Assembly (NCBI GenBank): GCA_036927565.1
Contig: JAYESD010000010.1
Location: forward strand, 116,094,866-116,158,865
From: Tuctoria greenei
Taxonomy: Eukaryota > Streptophyta > Magnoliopsida > Poales > Poaceae
DNA: 64,000 bases
Direction of reading: 5' to 3'
The notes under the pieces are model-generated. The model saw nothing but the letters and a program-made list of their open reading frames with translations. It made no database searches and was not told the origin of the DNA. Positions 45,781 through 59,700 of this stretch are shown in pieces; within the stretch, counting starts at the first letter, position 1, and every line of letters begins with the position of its first letter. A program made the position numbers and the translations under genes.

Positions 45781-48690
45781 GCGCGCTGGTGTCCAAGGCC
45801 TATCACAGGGATCCGTCGCCGGCGAGGGCGCCGCCCCCTCGCTAGAACCCTAGCCGTGCGCCGCCCTGTGCTGGAGGTTGAAGATAACCTCTATGCGGGC
45901 CCCACCATCAGCCGGTATGAACCTTTATCCGATCTGGTGTGGCCATCGGATCTCATGTGGCTGCGGCTCATAAGTCTGTTCCTCATGTTGCTTCCCCATG
46001 ATTGGCTGGATTTAAACCTCGTGGGTCCAGCGTCGGTTTAAACATTTTCCTATTGGAGAATAATTCCAGATTTGTCTCAAACTTCCAAAAATTGTAGCTC
46101 CCAGTATAATTGGACAAAAATTCTCAAATAAATATTTTTGGAACCAGGGTGATATATACTTTCATTTGGTGCATTTTCATCAGTATGAAAATCCATAATT
46201 TTGCTTGAATAATTCCCCTAAGCAAAAAGACTTTGAATTTAATTTCAGCAGCTATGTTCATTGAAAAATCCCAAATTTGGATAGATTCCTCCTAAATTAA
46301 TTTTAGATCCAGTAAAAGTTTCATATCTATTTGACTTGTTTTGCTAAGTCAATTTGTGTCTCCAAGCTGTATGTACCAGTAAAATTCCAAAAGTACCAGA
46401 TTCTTTTCCGGAAAAATATTCCAACTTCAAAAATCATTATCTCCCTGTAGAATGCTTAGAAAATTATGGAACCAATTTTGTTTGACTCCTATTGACCTCC
46501 TCTAAACATAAAACTAACTTTTCCTATGAAAAAACTCCATAACAGTCATGAAAATTCAGACAAACCTAAAGATTTATGGAAATTTGTAGACCGCATTCTG
46601 CCTTTACTTGAGTTGAAACTTTGCTAACACCCCCATGTGGACCACTATAAAAGTACTACCTTCATCATGTTTTGTATTCATCAGATTGTGTCATTAGTAC
46701 CATTCCCTACATGAATGTTCATTTTGAGATCATTTGGACATTTTCGTAAGTCCACCTTGTTCCATTTATTCCTTTCAACCAGAATTGTATTTCCAGCAGA
46801 GACTTTCCTGTAGTTTATACAGCATATGATCTTCCTCTTGACATTCATATATGTTCCCTCTTTGCCAAACCATTTTCTTTTCATCAATGTCATATTGAAG
46901 CTCAGGATTCTAGTGCTTCCATCTCAACTTTGATAAACTTACCTCTCCACCAGAATTTAGACCAACATAGAGCCTTCCTATGTCCTGTACAGCATGGCAT
47001 TTTCTCTCTCCTGAATTACGTAGTTGCATCCTTGCTAAAGTATATTCTTATAATGTGCATCTCATATCGATATAGATCAAGATGAAGGACTTCGAGGAGA
47101 GATTTCTTTTTGACGGACCAGCAGCTACTTGTTTTGGCTTCACACTGACTATATTGGCTTATGGATTAGCTGCAACCTAAGGCAAGCCCCAATTTGCATA
47201 TAACTACCTTTATAAAGTTTTCTTTTGTATACACTATATGTATGAGGTATGTATTGTGCATTAGGTCAGGTTTTGATGATACTCCACATGCATAAGCAAA
47301 TAATCCTTGGAGTGGCTAGATAGGACATTACTTCATCATATTATCTTTCTATGCTTAATTGTTTAGTTGACATATCGGTAGAAGTTGATTAGTTGGAATC
47401 TACTCACGATAATGGTCACATTTTACCGACCACGAGTCAAGTAGTTGAATTCTACTTGCGAGAGAAGTCGAGTGAGGGAAACCTACTCGCGAGATGTCAC
47501 CACAATATTTACTCTTAAAGTTGAGATGTTGATGGGGATTTTCCGTAGGATGGGATACACAAGGTTGATCTCGACCGGAAGGGTAGGACAACGCTTGTGA
47601 CCACATTATGCCTGGGTCGATAATTGCAAGGCAGATGTGGAGGTTAGGTTGTAGCCCCATTTGCGTCGGTTAAGGACCAATCCGTGTGCGGCCCCGCTGA
47701 GCAAGTTTGAGCTGTACTGAATGCATACTGGTATATGGGACACAAGAAACTAATGTAACTCGATGACCTTGGTGTGGAAACTTCCCAGCCATCTGTGAAT
47801 GGGGTTGAGAAGGCATAAAAGTGTAAATCATCTAGCAGGCAACTTCGACGTGTCCGTGTAGGGGTCCTTTTGCTGGGGATGGAGACTTGATTCCATATCA
47901 GTGCCTCTTGTGAAAAGTGGTTGCATGCGATGTAGAGAGAAGTGCACCGACGTGGCTTCCTTGCGGGGAGTACGTGTCATGCATTCCGGGTTGTTATTGA
48001 TTTGAATGATCATCGCTCGCTGCTATGGACTGAGCATACTTGTTCACTGTGTCGTGACAAAGTAATAAAGAGTAGCTGGACCATTATGAATCTGCTGCAT
48101 TGATTATAATATTGTATTGCAACTTGTATGGCTTAGCAGTAGCACAATTAAATTTACTATTCCCCAAAATTTAACTTTGTATGCAGTATATGCAACTTTG
48201 GGCATGTAACATCATAGACAAATCATTTCTTGTTTGATTGTGGAGTTCATGATGTGCCATGCCCATGGAATGTCATTTGCTACTTAAAATCTAAAAGTAA
48301 GGATTTACTACCAGGCGAGTCCTTTATGCAATTCAACTTTCCTATATTAAAGTCCCTGCATGTAGAGTTTCATGATTAGGTGAGACGGTTACGTCTTGTT
48401 TGGACTTTTTGAGGTATATGGCTCACGAAAGACTTCACCGCTACTTTATCTTCTTCGTGTTGCTAGTAAGAAGTGTCCACGGGCATGGATGTCTTCTCTC
48501 ATGCTTAGATAGGTTGAGAGCTTGAGTATATTCTTTCCGCTTCTTATGTACTCCCTATGTACACTATGTTGTAAAATCGATTATCTTATGAAATAAAGAT
48601 TTTGTATGTTTCACGTATTCTTTTCGTGTGTGTCGTTGGGTGTCGCATAGCACGACACCACCCAATGTGATTCCTGGAATATTGGGACCC
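45781..48690. other. Unclassified repeat-like DNA, no gene
   Basis: A GC-rich start (45781-46030) is followed by AT-rich DNA without ORFs of note. The tone resembles a large LTR, and 47400-48060 has short phrases reminiscent of the Tekay LTR block, but I cannot show a second copy. An inverted-LTR-like end CCCCACA occurs near 48699. The ORF at 45778-46041 has no recognisable motif. Confidence 0.4.
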
Positions 48691-50304
48691 CGGTCCCCAC
48701 AGATGGGCTCAGACTCCCGTTCCAGCAGCTCTTGCTCCGTCTCTGACCGGCCCCCTGCGTAGCCTTCCCCCACAGTGTGGAGATCAATACTATTGTAATG
48801 GGGCGTCATGACCGTAAGGGAGAGGCATGCCCCGGTGGTGGCCACGACGTTGAGCTGTGAGCACACCCTATATGGGATTTCCGCCATTTGGGCACCCAAC
48901 TGCGACACGAATGAAGCCTTGTATGCCGCACCACATATGACAACCCCGGAGGAGCAGAGCCCCTGAAGCTCTGCCACCACCTCCCCGTGGTGTCGGGGAA
49001 CCTCCCGAAGCCTGTCCGTTAGAGCGACATCACCCGATGTACCTGGTTCAGGTCAGCCGAGCACCTAGTCGCATGCCGCCATTGCCGCCTCCTAGACTCT
49101 CGCGATATCTCCCTAGACGACGAGGAAGCAGGTCAGGATTTTTCGAAGGCGAGCGTTCGGCTCTGTGCCCGGTCCCAATGGACCGAGCACCACCCTACAC
49201 ATGGAAGAAATGGAGGCACGGAGGTCCTGGATCTCTTTGGCAATTCGAACCAAATCTGCGCGAGCAGCGAAAGCCGCGACATGCCGGTAAGCCAACTCTG
49301 TGTGCGCCCTTTGGCATCTGCCCGGGCTGCTTCCGCCTCTGCTCGAGCTTGCCCAAGCACATCAGACGATGTGGCTCACTCACCCTATCTAGAACTCGGG
49401 CCACCCGAGCATGAGAGTCGTGCCCTCTCAACGGACTCCTGGGCCAACATCTGCTAGGATGACCAAAGTTAGCCTTGGAGACAACCCTAATAAAAAAATT
49501 AAAGAAAATCATCTGGTTATTGGAGGCTGTAGCCCTCACCCTCTAAAGCACTTCAAGGACCTCACCACATCCTGCCTTGAGGTTTGTCTCACGGCAGCAA
49601 GTTGGGAGCAGATAAAAATAGGATCCTCATGAACGCTTTCCTACTGGGCGAGCGTTTCGGCTCCAACCTACTCGGAGACACCCCGATCCGCTGGAGGTGG
49701 AGCCAGAGCATTGTCGCCGCCTCCAGCGCCTGGAGCCTTGCCCTTGGTAGATGCAGGAGCAGGAACCCTAGGCTACGATGATGAGGCGATGCCCCCGGCT
49801 TCTACCTCAGAAGGCCTCGACGACCTTGCAGGAGTCGTTGCCTGCGTAGGCGACTCGTCGACTCTTCGACAGGCGACCATTCATACGGGCTCGATGGGAC
49901 AACAACAACATACTTTGGGAAGATGCTCGCCACCAAGACTACCACGACAGATGGTGGAAGCAGCAACATGTCTACCACCGAGGGAGCGACCGCCTAGGAT
50001 GATGACACTTGCTCCTATCGAGACGGGGACATCGCCGCACTTTGGGGTACCCGTCCCGATGGATGGGTTGCTGCTCCCAACCCCCTTACTAGAACCATCA
50101 CACCAGACAGTCTACGGAGACAACAAAATGACAACTATGATAGGAACTTTGTCGACAGGAGACGTGGATGGCAATGAACCATCCTCTACACTCGTGCCAA
50201 CCCACTTCGTGGCGCGGTCATCCTCAGGCTCTGCTGCTCTCTTCCATGATGACATCGCGACCGAGGAAGATGATGATTATCCCAAAACTCTCTGTCTTAC
50301 CTAA
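48564..50304 (-). other. GC-rich TE-derived coding remnant
   Basis: The minus-strand frame at 48980-48564 has an Ala/Gly-rich stretch with G-A-Q-M-A-E-I-P and T-G-A-C-L-S-L-T. It reminds me of the C-terminus of proteins annotated in grasses as putative gypsy-type transposon products. The flanking ORFs (49037-49414 plus strand, 49195-49539 minus, 49711-50304 plus) overlap each other and have no motif I can name. The segment stands out by its GC content. I treat it as a degraded element of unknown type. Confidence 0.3.
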
Positions 50305-50337
50305 CAAGTAACTTTTCTTGTTTTCGCTGGAGAAGAG

Positions 50338-51898
50338 TGTTGGTATTTCCAAACGTCTATAGTTCATTCTAGCAGCAAATGCTAGTTCTGCAGAGTCACT
50401 AAGCTAACCTAAGCCAAAGCAAGATGAGTTCCTCAAGCGCAGAGAAAGTACCGCTGCAACATTTCACCCAAGAGTATTCCATAGGGTATCGTATTTGTTT
50501 ATCCCAAAGTAAGGCAAGGTAAGAGTGGAAAGATCAAAGGAAGAATAGGGTGTTCTGGTGAGGGATCCTATAGGATGGGTAAATGACATAGTGGGGGTAG
50601 TGTGACACACCTAAGCAATCTACTCTAAAGGTAAGAATGTCCTAGTGAAGGTCAAGTTAGAGATGAAGGTACTCCTACTTTTCTTTAAGTATTCATATAC
50701 ATAGCCTACCAGTGTACATATGAGTATGCTAATGATGAGTACTAGGGCTTAGTGGTCCAACACATTGGGCACCAATTTTCCCTTGACAACATAGGACGAT
50801 TCCCTCCTCGAGCCTGTGGTGTAGCCAAACGTGGGGGATTACAAAGAACGGACAGGGATGTCACCACCTATCCTTACCCCTACAACCCATAGATCTACAG
50901 GACATCCAACACTACTTAACTATCTAAGCACCACGCTTAAATGTTAAGTAAATACCTTACGAGTTGTAGTACAAGTACCTTCCTAAGGCAATGACTAACC
51001 TAAACATCGTTGAAACCAATGTTGGGACCAAGCACTAACTTACTCATATTAACAAAATCATATTAATACCTAATTAGACTATAGTGGTGGTGTGATGTTT
51101 ATGATAACATGATATGAGATTTATGACTAGATCATAATAACATCTACACCTAACACGTACATACTTCCACAATCAAACAAGAAATGCTTTGCCCAATTAT
51201 ATGAATAAATATATACTAATAATAACATTATCATAAAGCATACATTCAATAAATAAAGAGAAGATACATGAGCCATACCTTTCCCAATTTGGACTTGGGA
51301 CTAGGGGCTCCTCTGTATAGCCTAACCTCCACTAAGGACTAAGAGAGCACTAGTGTAATACAATAGAAATGCTTGAGTGGTGTGTGGGAGAAGTGAGGCA
51401 CCTCCCTAATTATACACGGAGTAGAGGCGGTTCTCGGCACCAAAAGCGCACGAACCATTCTCCACCATCTTCAGGGCACCACAGGAGAGCGCCACGCATC
51501 GACTGACTGAGTTTGGTGCCAACACCTAGTCGCTGAGCTAGGGGGTCGGCCGACCCGGTCCGCCCCCACCCTCGGTTGTGCTTTTGCCTAGTGACTAATA
51601 AGTGGGCCCATTCTTCATCCTCGTGTGAATCGACATTGGATTCTCTTGGATACGGCCGGGAATGGGTCCATGGATACATGTGATGCCACATGTTGTCGCG
51701 TCATTGGTTGGGGTGGCACTTTTCAGGATTGCTCCCCTCATTCTCCATCAATTATGCATAAAAACTCCTGCATGCACTATTTCTCCAAGTACAAGTGGAA
51801 TTTTGTTAATCTAACTATAATGTGTGTAAGAAATTTTTATTCATTCATATAATTGAGTTATATTGACGGTTGAAATTGGTGTATAACTATCATCAACA
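50338..51898 (-). repeat. X-type LTR, minus strand
   Basis: On the minus strand it starts TGTTGATGATAG at 51898 and ends GGAAATACCAACA at 50338, 1561 bp. It is alignable with the plus-strand LTR at 51951-53464 but clearly diverged, especially at the end. The polypurine tract at 51899-51950 shows it is a 3' LTR. Its outer target site would be at 50333-50337. Confidence 0.75.
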
Positions 51899-51950
51899 AA
51901 CTCCCCCAAGCTTACCATTTGCTCATCCCGAAGGAAAGATAAAGACTTAG
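51899..51950 (-). other. Internal end and polypurine tract of the minus-strand X element
   Basis: The minus strand reads GGTAAGCTTGGGGGAGTT immediately before the LTR, matching 30325-30342. Only 52 bp of the element survive before the next LTR begins at 51951. Confidence 0.7.
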
Positions 51951-53464
51951 TGTTGACGGTCGTTATATACCAAATTCACCCATCAATATAACTCAATTAT
52001 GTGAAGAAAATATCTTTTCTTGCACACATCACCTTTTTATTTAACCTATTTCCACTTGTACTTGGAGAAATTGGTGCATGCAGGTATTTTACACAGAATT
52101 AAAGTGAAACAAGGGGATAGATCCTATAAAATATCATCCCAGCCAATCAAGCACTGACATATGGCACCACATGGATCAGATGGCCCACAAACAGAAGTAT
52201 TCGAGGCCATCCAATGGTGTAGCACCCAAACCAAGGGATGGGACCCACCTAGCAGTGACCTGGAGAAAGCACACAAGAAACGTTGCAAAGACTAGGTCGC
52301 CTGACCCCCCTAGTCAGCCGACCTGGTCCTGGCGCCAAACTCGGTCAGCTTCCACGTGTTGGATCCTCCCGACTTGAAAAAGTCAGTGGTGACAGATTCA
52401 CACGCTTTTGGTGGCAGGAAACGACCCTTCTTCACCTATAAATAGGACCCCTTACCCCTCACTTACACACCACTTGAGCATCATTCTATTATATACACTA
52501 GTTCTCTTAGTCCTTAGTGGAGTTAGGCTATAGGGAGAGGAGCCTCTAGTCCCAAGTCCAAGTTGGTAAAGGTATGGATCATGTATCTTTTCTTATATTT
52601 GTTACTTTATGCATAATAAAGATATTAACTTTAGTCTTCTTTTATTCATATACTTGGATGAAGTGTTTCTTGTTTGATTGTGGGGTCCATGTTTGTGGTA
52701 GGAGTAGTCTTTATGATTATGCCATATCACTCTTAATCTATCATCATAAACACTACAAACCCCCACTATAGTCTAATTAGTTATGATATGATCATGTTGA
52801 TATGAATAACTTATGCTATGTCTGAACATTGGTTCAACGATGTTTAGGTTAGTCATTGCCTTAAGATGGCTTGTGTCATGACTCTTAAGGTATTTACTTA
52901 ATATGCTAGCATGGTGCTAGGACAGTTAAGTAACGTTAGATATCTCGTAGACCCACAAATTGAAGAGGTAGGTAGTAGGTGGTGATAGCCCTATCTGTCC
53001 TTCGTAATCCTCCAGTTCGGCTATGTCACAGGCTCTTGGCGGGAGTTATCCTAGTATTGCTAGGGGTAAACCCGTTCCCGATATGTTGAACAACTTAGCA
53101 TAAGTATTCACCATTGACATACTCATTAGTATCTAACCTAGGCTATGTATATGATTAGAAGCATTTTAGGAGTAACTCCCCAACTCTTAGTCTAATCTCT
53201 ATTAGGACCCATTTACCCCTTAGAATAGATTGCTTAGGTGTGTGTCACCCTACCCATATTATCAACTTACCCCTGTATTGATAATTGATTAGTATCTCAT
53301 AGCTTGATCATAAAAATAGTGTCTACTTTACTCCATTGCCTTCCTTTAGTATAAGTATGATACCCTTGGGAATACTCTTGGGTGAAATGCTACACAACAG
53401 TTTCCGTGCGCTTGCGGACCTCATGTCTTTAAAGAGATGATATGTAACGTAAGAAATGTCAACA
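51951..53464 (+). repeat. X-family 5' LTR, plus strand
   Basis: 1514 bp, TGTTGACGG to TGTCAACA, with TATAAATAG at 52437-52445. The following bases start an internal region, so this is a 5' LTR rather than a solo LTR. The left target site would be CTTAG (51946-51950). Confidence 0.85.
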
Positions 53465-53488
53465 AGCATTTATGGCACCATTGTCAGG
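53465..53488 (+). other. Start of the X internal region, primer-site remnant
   Basis: AGCATTTATGGCACCATTGT resembles the TTTATGGCGCCGTTGCC type sequence after the LTRs of some Athila/Tat-like Ty3 elements (recollection). Tekay-3 interrupts it after 24 bp. Confidence 0.45.
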
Positions 53489-56400
53489 TGTCACACCTGG
53501 TAATAAGAAGAAACCAGATGCTTTCCACATGTATGTCAGGATCAGTTCAACTCATACATGTGTAGACAAAAGTGAAATACCAAATAAAATACCATGTTCG
53601 AGTACATCACCTTATTACATAAATGACCTTCCAGGTCTAAAATAAAAGTACACAAGCAGCAGAAAACATAACAAAGGGCTCCAACACAGGCGTTGCACGG
53701 GGGAGCGCCAGCCTAGAACATCTCTTCGGGATCTCCGTAGAAGTCCTGGTTCTCCACCTCAGCGCCTTCGTAGACTGGGGGGGATATGCAACTAACAAGT
53801 TTGAGTACCAACGGTACTTACAAGTTGGGAAGTTATGACATGTGTGGTTCACAACAAGGAAGGCAAATAATAGGTAAAGCACTATAGCAGTTACAACCTA
53901 CTCTTACATGTTATTAAGCACCTACATCTAGGTGAAATCCCAACCAATATCCCAAAATTAATCCAGGTATGACCAAACCCAAACCATCCATTATGTAACC
54001 ATGTGCTAATTATGAATTTGGTTTCCAAGCCGCTCGTATCTGTGAGCACGGCTGTCTAGACAGTTTGACAAAACTCTGCAGAGTGTGTATCCTTTACCCA
54101 CAGTTCGTGATTTCGTCCCCTGTTGCCAGGTGGACTAAGGTAAACCTCCCTGATGCCCGTGGTAGCTAACCACAATACACACTTCCGCAGGTTTGTGGCC
54201 AGGAGATCACTACGAGGTGTTTCTGATGGTTCTCCCGACATGCAATGGGTACTCTAAGGATTCACTGCTCCGGCACCTGGAGTCTATTTTCCCTCCGCCA
54301 GAAGAAGCCCCTCTTGACCATGCGGATCCCAAGGCAAAGCCCATTCCCCGCCCGATCAATTACCTATGCTACATCAGGAGAGACCAAATTACTAAACCAA
54401 TTTGTCCCATATACAATTTTGTGGTGATACTAAAAGGCTTAGCAACTTCTTCCATAAACCGGTCCTTAGAATCCGATAGGTGTCAAGCCCCAAACCAAGG
54501 TCTTGTGCACGCATGCATCAATCCATACAAAACCCCCTATCAGATTCCTATCTACTAAATTCCATTATAGCCATCAATTCATGTATCGTAATACATCAAA
54601 TGAAATCTTGTAGATAAGTATATCATATTTCAATTAAGCATGGCTAAGCGTAAACTAATTTAATAGAAAAACACCCAAACCATGTTGACAAGGAATATTG
54701 TGGAAAATCTAGGAAAACATAACATAGGATTCATATTTTAATTTAGCATGCAACTAACTAAAACTTAACAAAAAGGGTGCAAGATGGTCAAGGAACTTGC
54801 CTCCAAATTGTGCCTCGGTGTCGTCGGGAAATTGTTGCTCTTGAAGGTTAAAAGTGGGTTCTGGCCCCGACTCTAAATTACGACGATGCACAAAAAAACA
54901 TACAATAAGAACATAATAAAATGCAATCAATTCAAATAAACGCAAAAGTGATTTTAGGGTTGATTTAAATTATAGGCATACATCAATTGATGAGAAGTTA
55001 AAGTTAAATGAAATTTATTGAGTAAAACATATTTTTAGAGCTTTTTATACCATTTTTATATTTATTAGAACCCTAATATTATTTTCTAGAAATTTTTATC
55101 CTTCGAAATAAGCTTAAAATAAATTAATAATCAATAATGTAAATTTTACAATTTTTACATTATTTATACTAATTATTTCTATGTGCAAAACAATTTTTAT
55201 GAACTAAATATACTTAAAAAGTATTTTTATGACTATTTCAGAAAATTAAATGAATCAATAAAAATAATACAGAAATAAATAAAACATATTTAAATCTGTT
55301 TTTATAATTATTTTATACAAATTAAGGACTTTTATTCAATTTCTATAACTAACAGGGGCTTTTTGTAAGAACAGAACTGTTCTAAAGGTTAAAAATAATT
55401 TTTATTAAGTCCAGGGATTATTCTACAATTTTTCAGATTTTATTTGCTATTTTATAATTTTCCAGGGGCTTTAAAACACTTTTATTAATTTAACCAGTAT
55501 TTTACTAATTTCCAGAAAGTGCAGGGGCTAGTTTGACATTTCCAAGGGTTAGATTTGAATTCCAGAGAAACCCAGGGGGTAGCCTGCAAGTTTCCAGGGG
55601 CTTGGGTGCAAAACAGGCGGTGGGAAAAATGGTTTGAACTTGGGCCATTGGATTTAAAATGGATGGCCTGGATTTTATATACCAAAGCGGTATGGGATGC
55701 TTTAATCTTAGCCGCCCATTCAAAATGAACGGCCGAGAGAGAGAGCCACGTCGCCCCGAATGGCAGGAGCGATGGTGCAGGGCGGCGCACAGCGGCGGTG
55801 ACGCGCGCGCGGCGGTGGACTCGCCGGCGATGACCTAAAACGCGCTACACACGCCACGTGGTACATCTACCTAAAGAAAAATGTAGAGGGGATCAAGGGG
55901 TCTCACCGGAGGTCGTCGTGCGGCCGAAAAATGGACAGAAGGGGGTCGACAATGGTGGACGGCAGCGGCGCTCCTCGGCGCGCGACGAAGTCGGCGACGC
56001 AGAGGCGATATCCCCCAACGAGGTTGTGCGGCAAGCTCCTAAGGATGCGGCAAAGGTGTTAAACAAGGTGGCGTGGACGGAGATTGAAAGAACCAACGGG
56101 AACTCGATCGCCAACACTGACCTCGACGGCGGCTAGGGTTTGAGAGTGTCGGGTTGAGGAAATTGAGGGGGGGGGGCGACCGGTATTTATAGGGCTTTGG
56201 TTGAGTAACGGGCGACGGTCATGATGGGCACGACGGGGCGTTTGATTAGGGTGAAACGGCCGACATTGAAAGGGGGGGGGAGTGGGCGGCGCGGTGATGG
56301 CGCACGGCCGTTACGCGTGGGTGCGGCGGGAGGTGGACGAAGGCCTGACAAGCGGGGTCGGCCTGTCAGCGAGGGGGAGAGAGAGTGCGGGCGCGGGGAA

Positions 56401-56747
56401 GTGGGCTGGCGTGCGGGACTCGAGTGACAGAGAGGGAAGGAGGGGAGAGGAGGCGCGGGCCGGCGAAGAGAGGGGAGGGAATTGGGCTGGCGAGAGGATT
56501 CGGCCCAGGGACATATTTTTGTTTTTCTTTTCTTTTTCTTTTTCTTTTCTGTTTTCTTTTTCTTCTCTTTTACGTTTTGAATTTATAAACCAAATTTCTA
56601 GCGAATTTGAATTTTCAAAAATTCACACAATCATTCAAACATGATGCAATTTGCCTTATATGAATTTTATTCCCAGGAAAATGTTTTTATCTCATGAGAA
56701 ATTCATTTTGCAAAAAAAAATTCTCTCTAAAAATAGTGGGTGTTATA
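53489..56747 (-). repeat. Tekay-3 3' LTR
   Basis: Left end TGTCACACCTGG, right end GTGGGTGTTATA. In element orientation the LTR starts TATAACACCCAC, so the terminal TG has become TA, a transition. The stretch 54040-54230 matches 63165-63350. ORFs such as 54193-54558 recur at 63422-63667 and are LTR sequence. The right part (55780-56570) is GC-rich and ends in a pyrimidine run. Confidence 0.88.
56184..56191 (-). promoter_or_regulatory. Tekay-3 LTR TATA box
   Basis: The minus strand reads TATAAATA after a C-rich run, about 560 bp into the LTR. Confidence 0.5.
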
Positions 56748-56765
56748 ATTCTACCCTCCTAAAAA
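56748..56765 (-). other. Tekay-3 polypurine tract
   Basis: The minus strand reads CTTTTTAGGAGGGTAGAAT-like purines directly before the LTR, comparable to the tracts of Tekay-1 and -2. Confidence 0.75.
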
Positions 56766-56793
56766 GAAATCTCGCCCTCGAGATATGGACGTC

Positions 56794-59700
56794 CTAAGAG
56801 AATAGACTGGGAAACTCCGCCTTGAGGTCTTCTTCTCTTTCCCACATTGCCTCTTCTTCTGAATGATGTTTCCATTGGACTTTGCACATACATGTAACCT
56901 TATTTCTTGTAACTCGTTCTGACGTCTCGAGAATCTTAACAGGTTGTTCTGCATAGGTCAGGTCCTCTTGTATGTCTACTGCTTCCAATGGCAATTGTTC
57001 TTCAGGCACTCTTAAGCACTTCTTCAACTGTGATACGTGGAATACGTCATGTACATCTGATAAGTGAGATGGTAGCTCGAGCCGATAGGCTACTTCTCCT
57101 CTTTTCTCTAATACCTTGAAAGGACCAATATATCGGGGTGATAACTTGCCCTTCACTTTGAATCGTCTCAACCCTCTCACGGGTGACACCTTGAGATACA
57201 CAAAATCTCCAATCTCAAAGGATAAATCACAATGTCGAGTATCAGCATAACTCTTCAGCCTTGACTGAGCCATCTTCAAATTCTTCCGGATTTCTTGTAC
57301 TTGTCTCTCAGCTTCCCTTAACACTTCAGGCCCAAATACTTGGCTTTCCCCAGTTTGATTCCAAAACAATGGTGTTCTGCACTTCCGTCCATACAAAGCT
57401 TCAAAGGGAGACATCTTCAAACTGGCTTGATAACTGTTGTTATAAGAAAATTCAATATAAGGTAGGTTCTTATCCCAACTCCTACTATTTTTCAAAGCAC
57501 ACGCTCTCAACATATCTTCAAGAATTTGATTAGTGCGCTTTGTTTGACCGTTAGTTTGCGAATGATATGCCGAGCTGAAATTCAGTCAGGTATCCATAGA
57601 CTCATGCAACTTTTGCTAAAATCTGGAAGTGAAGTGAGTACCCCTATCCGATATTATTTTCTTCGGCACTCCATGCAGGCATACAATTCTTGCCATATAT
57701 AGTTCTGCCAATCTTGAACCAGAATAGCTTTCTTTTACTGGGATAAAGTGAGCCACTTTGGTCAAACAGTCCACTATGACCCATATAGAGTTGTATCCAG
57801 ACTGAGTTCTCGGCAATCCCACAACAAAGTCCATACTTATTACTTCCCATTTCCATTCAGGAATTTTAATTGGTTGAAGTAACCCTGCGAGTCTTTGATG
57901 TTCTGCTTTGACCTTCTGACATGTGTCGCACAGAGCTACATACTCCGCCACATCACGTTTCACTCCATGCCACCAATACCGATCCTTTAGATCTTGATAC
58001 ATCTTTGTGCTTCCCGGATGTATAGAATATGACAAATCATGGGCTTCTCCCAGTATTAGCTCTCGAATCTCCTTGATATCAGGTACACATATCTTATTCC
58101 CTAGACATAGAGTCCTCTGTTCATCTTCTCTAAAGTCTGGTGCTTTTCCTTCTTTCATTAGTTGTTTAATCTTCTGGATCCACTTATCATTCTTTTGCCC
58201 TTCACGAATATCCTTTTCCAAAGTAGAATCTACTTCCATAGACACTAACTCAGTATTAGTCACGATACTAAGGTTTAGCCTTGCAAATTCCTCACATAAC
58301 TGCGATTGTTGACCTTGCATTACCAAGCTGTTGCATTGAGCTGATCTGCTTAATGCATCTGCGACCACATTAGCTTTCCCAGGATGATAGTTGATTCTGA
58401 CATCAAAATCATTGATAAGTTCCAACCATCTACGTTGTATAAGATTTAGATCTGGTTGGGTGAAGATATACTTCAAGCTCTTGTGGTCCGTATAAATTTC
58501 AGTTCTTTTTCCTATCAGATAATGCCTCCATAATTTCAATGCATGCACTACAGCTGCTAACTCCAAGTCATGAGTAGGGTAATTTCTTTCATGCTTTCTG
58601 GGTTGACGTGAAGCATAGGCCACTACATGTCCCTCTTGCATTAATACACATCCCAGTCCTTGTCCGGATGCATCACAATAGACTGCAAATTCTTTCTGCA
58701 TATGAGGCATAATCAACACTGGAGCAGTAGTCAACCTTTTCTTTAGCTATGTAAAATTGGCTTCACACTCTGGGGTCCACTTGTATACAGCTCCCTTCTC
58801 AAGTAACTTTGTTAACGGATGAGATATTTTTGAGAATCCTTCGATGAACCAGCGATAATAGTCAGCCATACCCAAGAAACTCCTGATTTCCCCAACATTT
58901 TCTGGTGTTTTCCAATTCAGAACATTTTTCACTTTACTAGGGTCTACTGCTATTCCTCCTTGTGATATAACATGTCCCAGAAATGACACTTCCCTCAACC
59001 AGAACTCACATTTACTTAGCTTTGCATACAACTGATGTTCACGAAGTTTTTATAAGGTTAGTCTTAGGTGCTCCTCATGTTCCTCTTCACTTTTGGAGAA
59101 TATCAAAATGTCGTCAATAAACACCACGACAAACCTATCCAGATATTCCATAAACACCTTATTCATAAGATACATGAAATAAGCAGGGGCGTTAGTCAAA
59201 CTGAAAGACATGACTGTATACTCATATAATCCATATCTTGAAACAAATGCCGTCTTGGGTATGTCCGAAGGTCGTATCTTCAATTGGTGATACCCTGAAC
59301 GCAGATCAATCTTCGAGAACACACAAGCACCTCTCAATTGGTCAAACAAATCCTCAATCCTTGGTAAAGGATACTTGTTCTTGATAGTTACTGCGTTGAG
59401 AGCGCGGTAATCCACACACAATCTCTGTGTGCCATCTTTCTTGGGCACAAATATCACTGGAGCTCCCCAGGGTGAGGAATTAGGATGAATGTATCCTTTT
59501 TCTAACAACTCATTGATATGATCCTTCAATTCTGCCAATTTTTTAGCATCCATCCTGTATGGTCGCTTGTAAATTGGTGCTGTATCAGGCACTAATTCAA
59601 TGATGAATTCAATTTCTCTGTCAGGGGTCATACTCAGTAGTTCCTCGGGAAAAACATCCGAAAAGTCACAAACAACTTTGATCTCTTCTACTCCTTCAAC

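Noticed and set aside
51951..53464. Reading this LTR as a solo LTR
   Set aside because: The five bases on either side do not match (CTTAG versus AGCAT), and a primer-site-like internal start follows, so it is better read as a 5' LTR.
54193..54558. ORF in the left Tekay-3 LTR, repeated at 63422-63667
   Set aside because: It lies wholly in LTR sequence and its copy is in the other LTR; it reflects repeat duplication, not a gene.
56282..56644. Gly/Arg-rich ORF in the GC-rich end of the Tekay-3 LTR
   Set aside because: Low-complexity purine-rich LTR DNA, overlapping ORFs on both strands, no recognisable motif.
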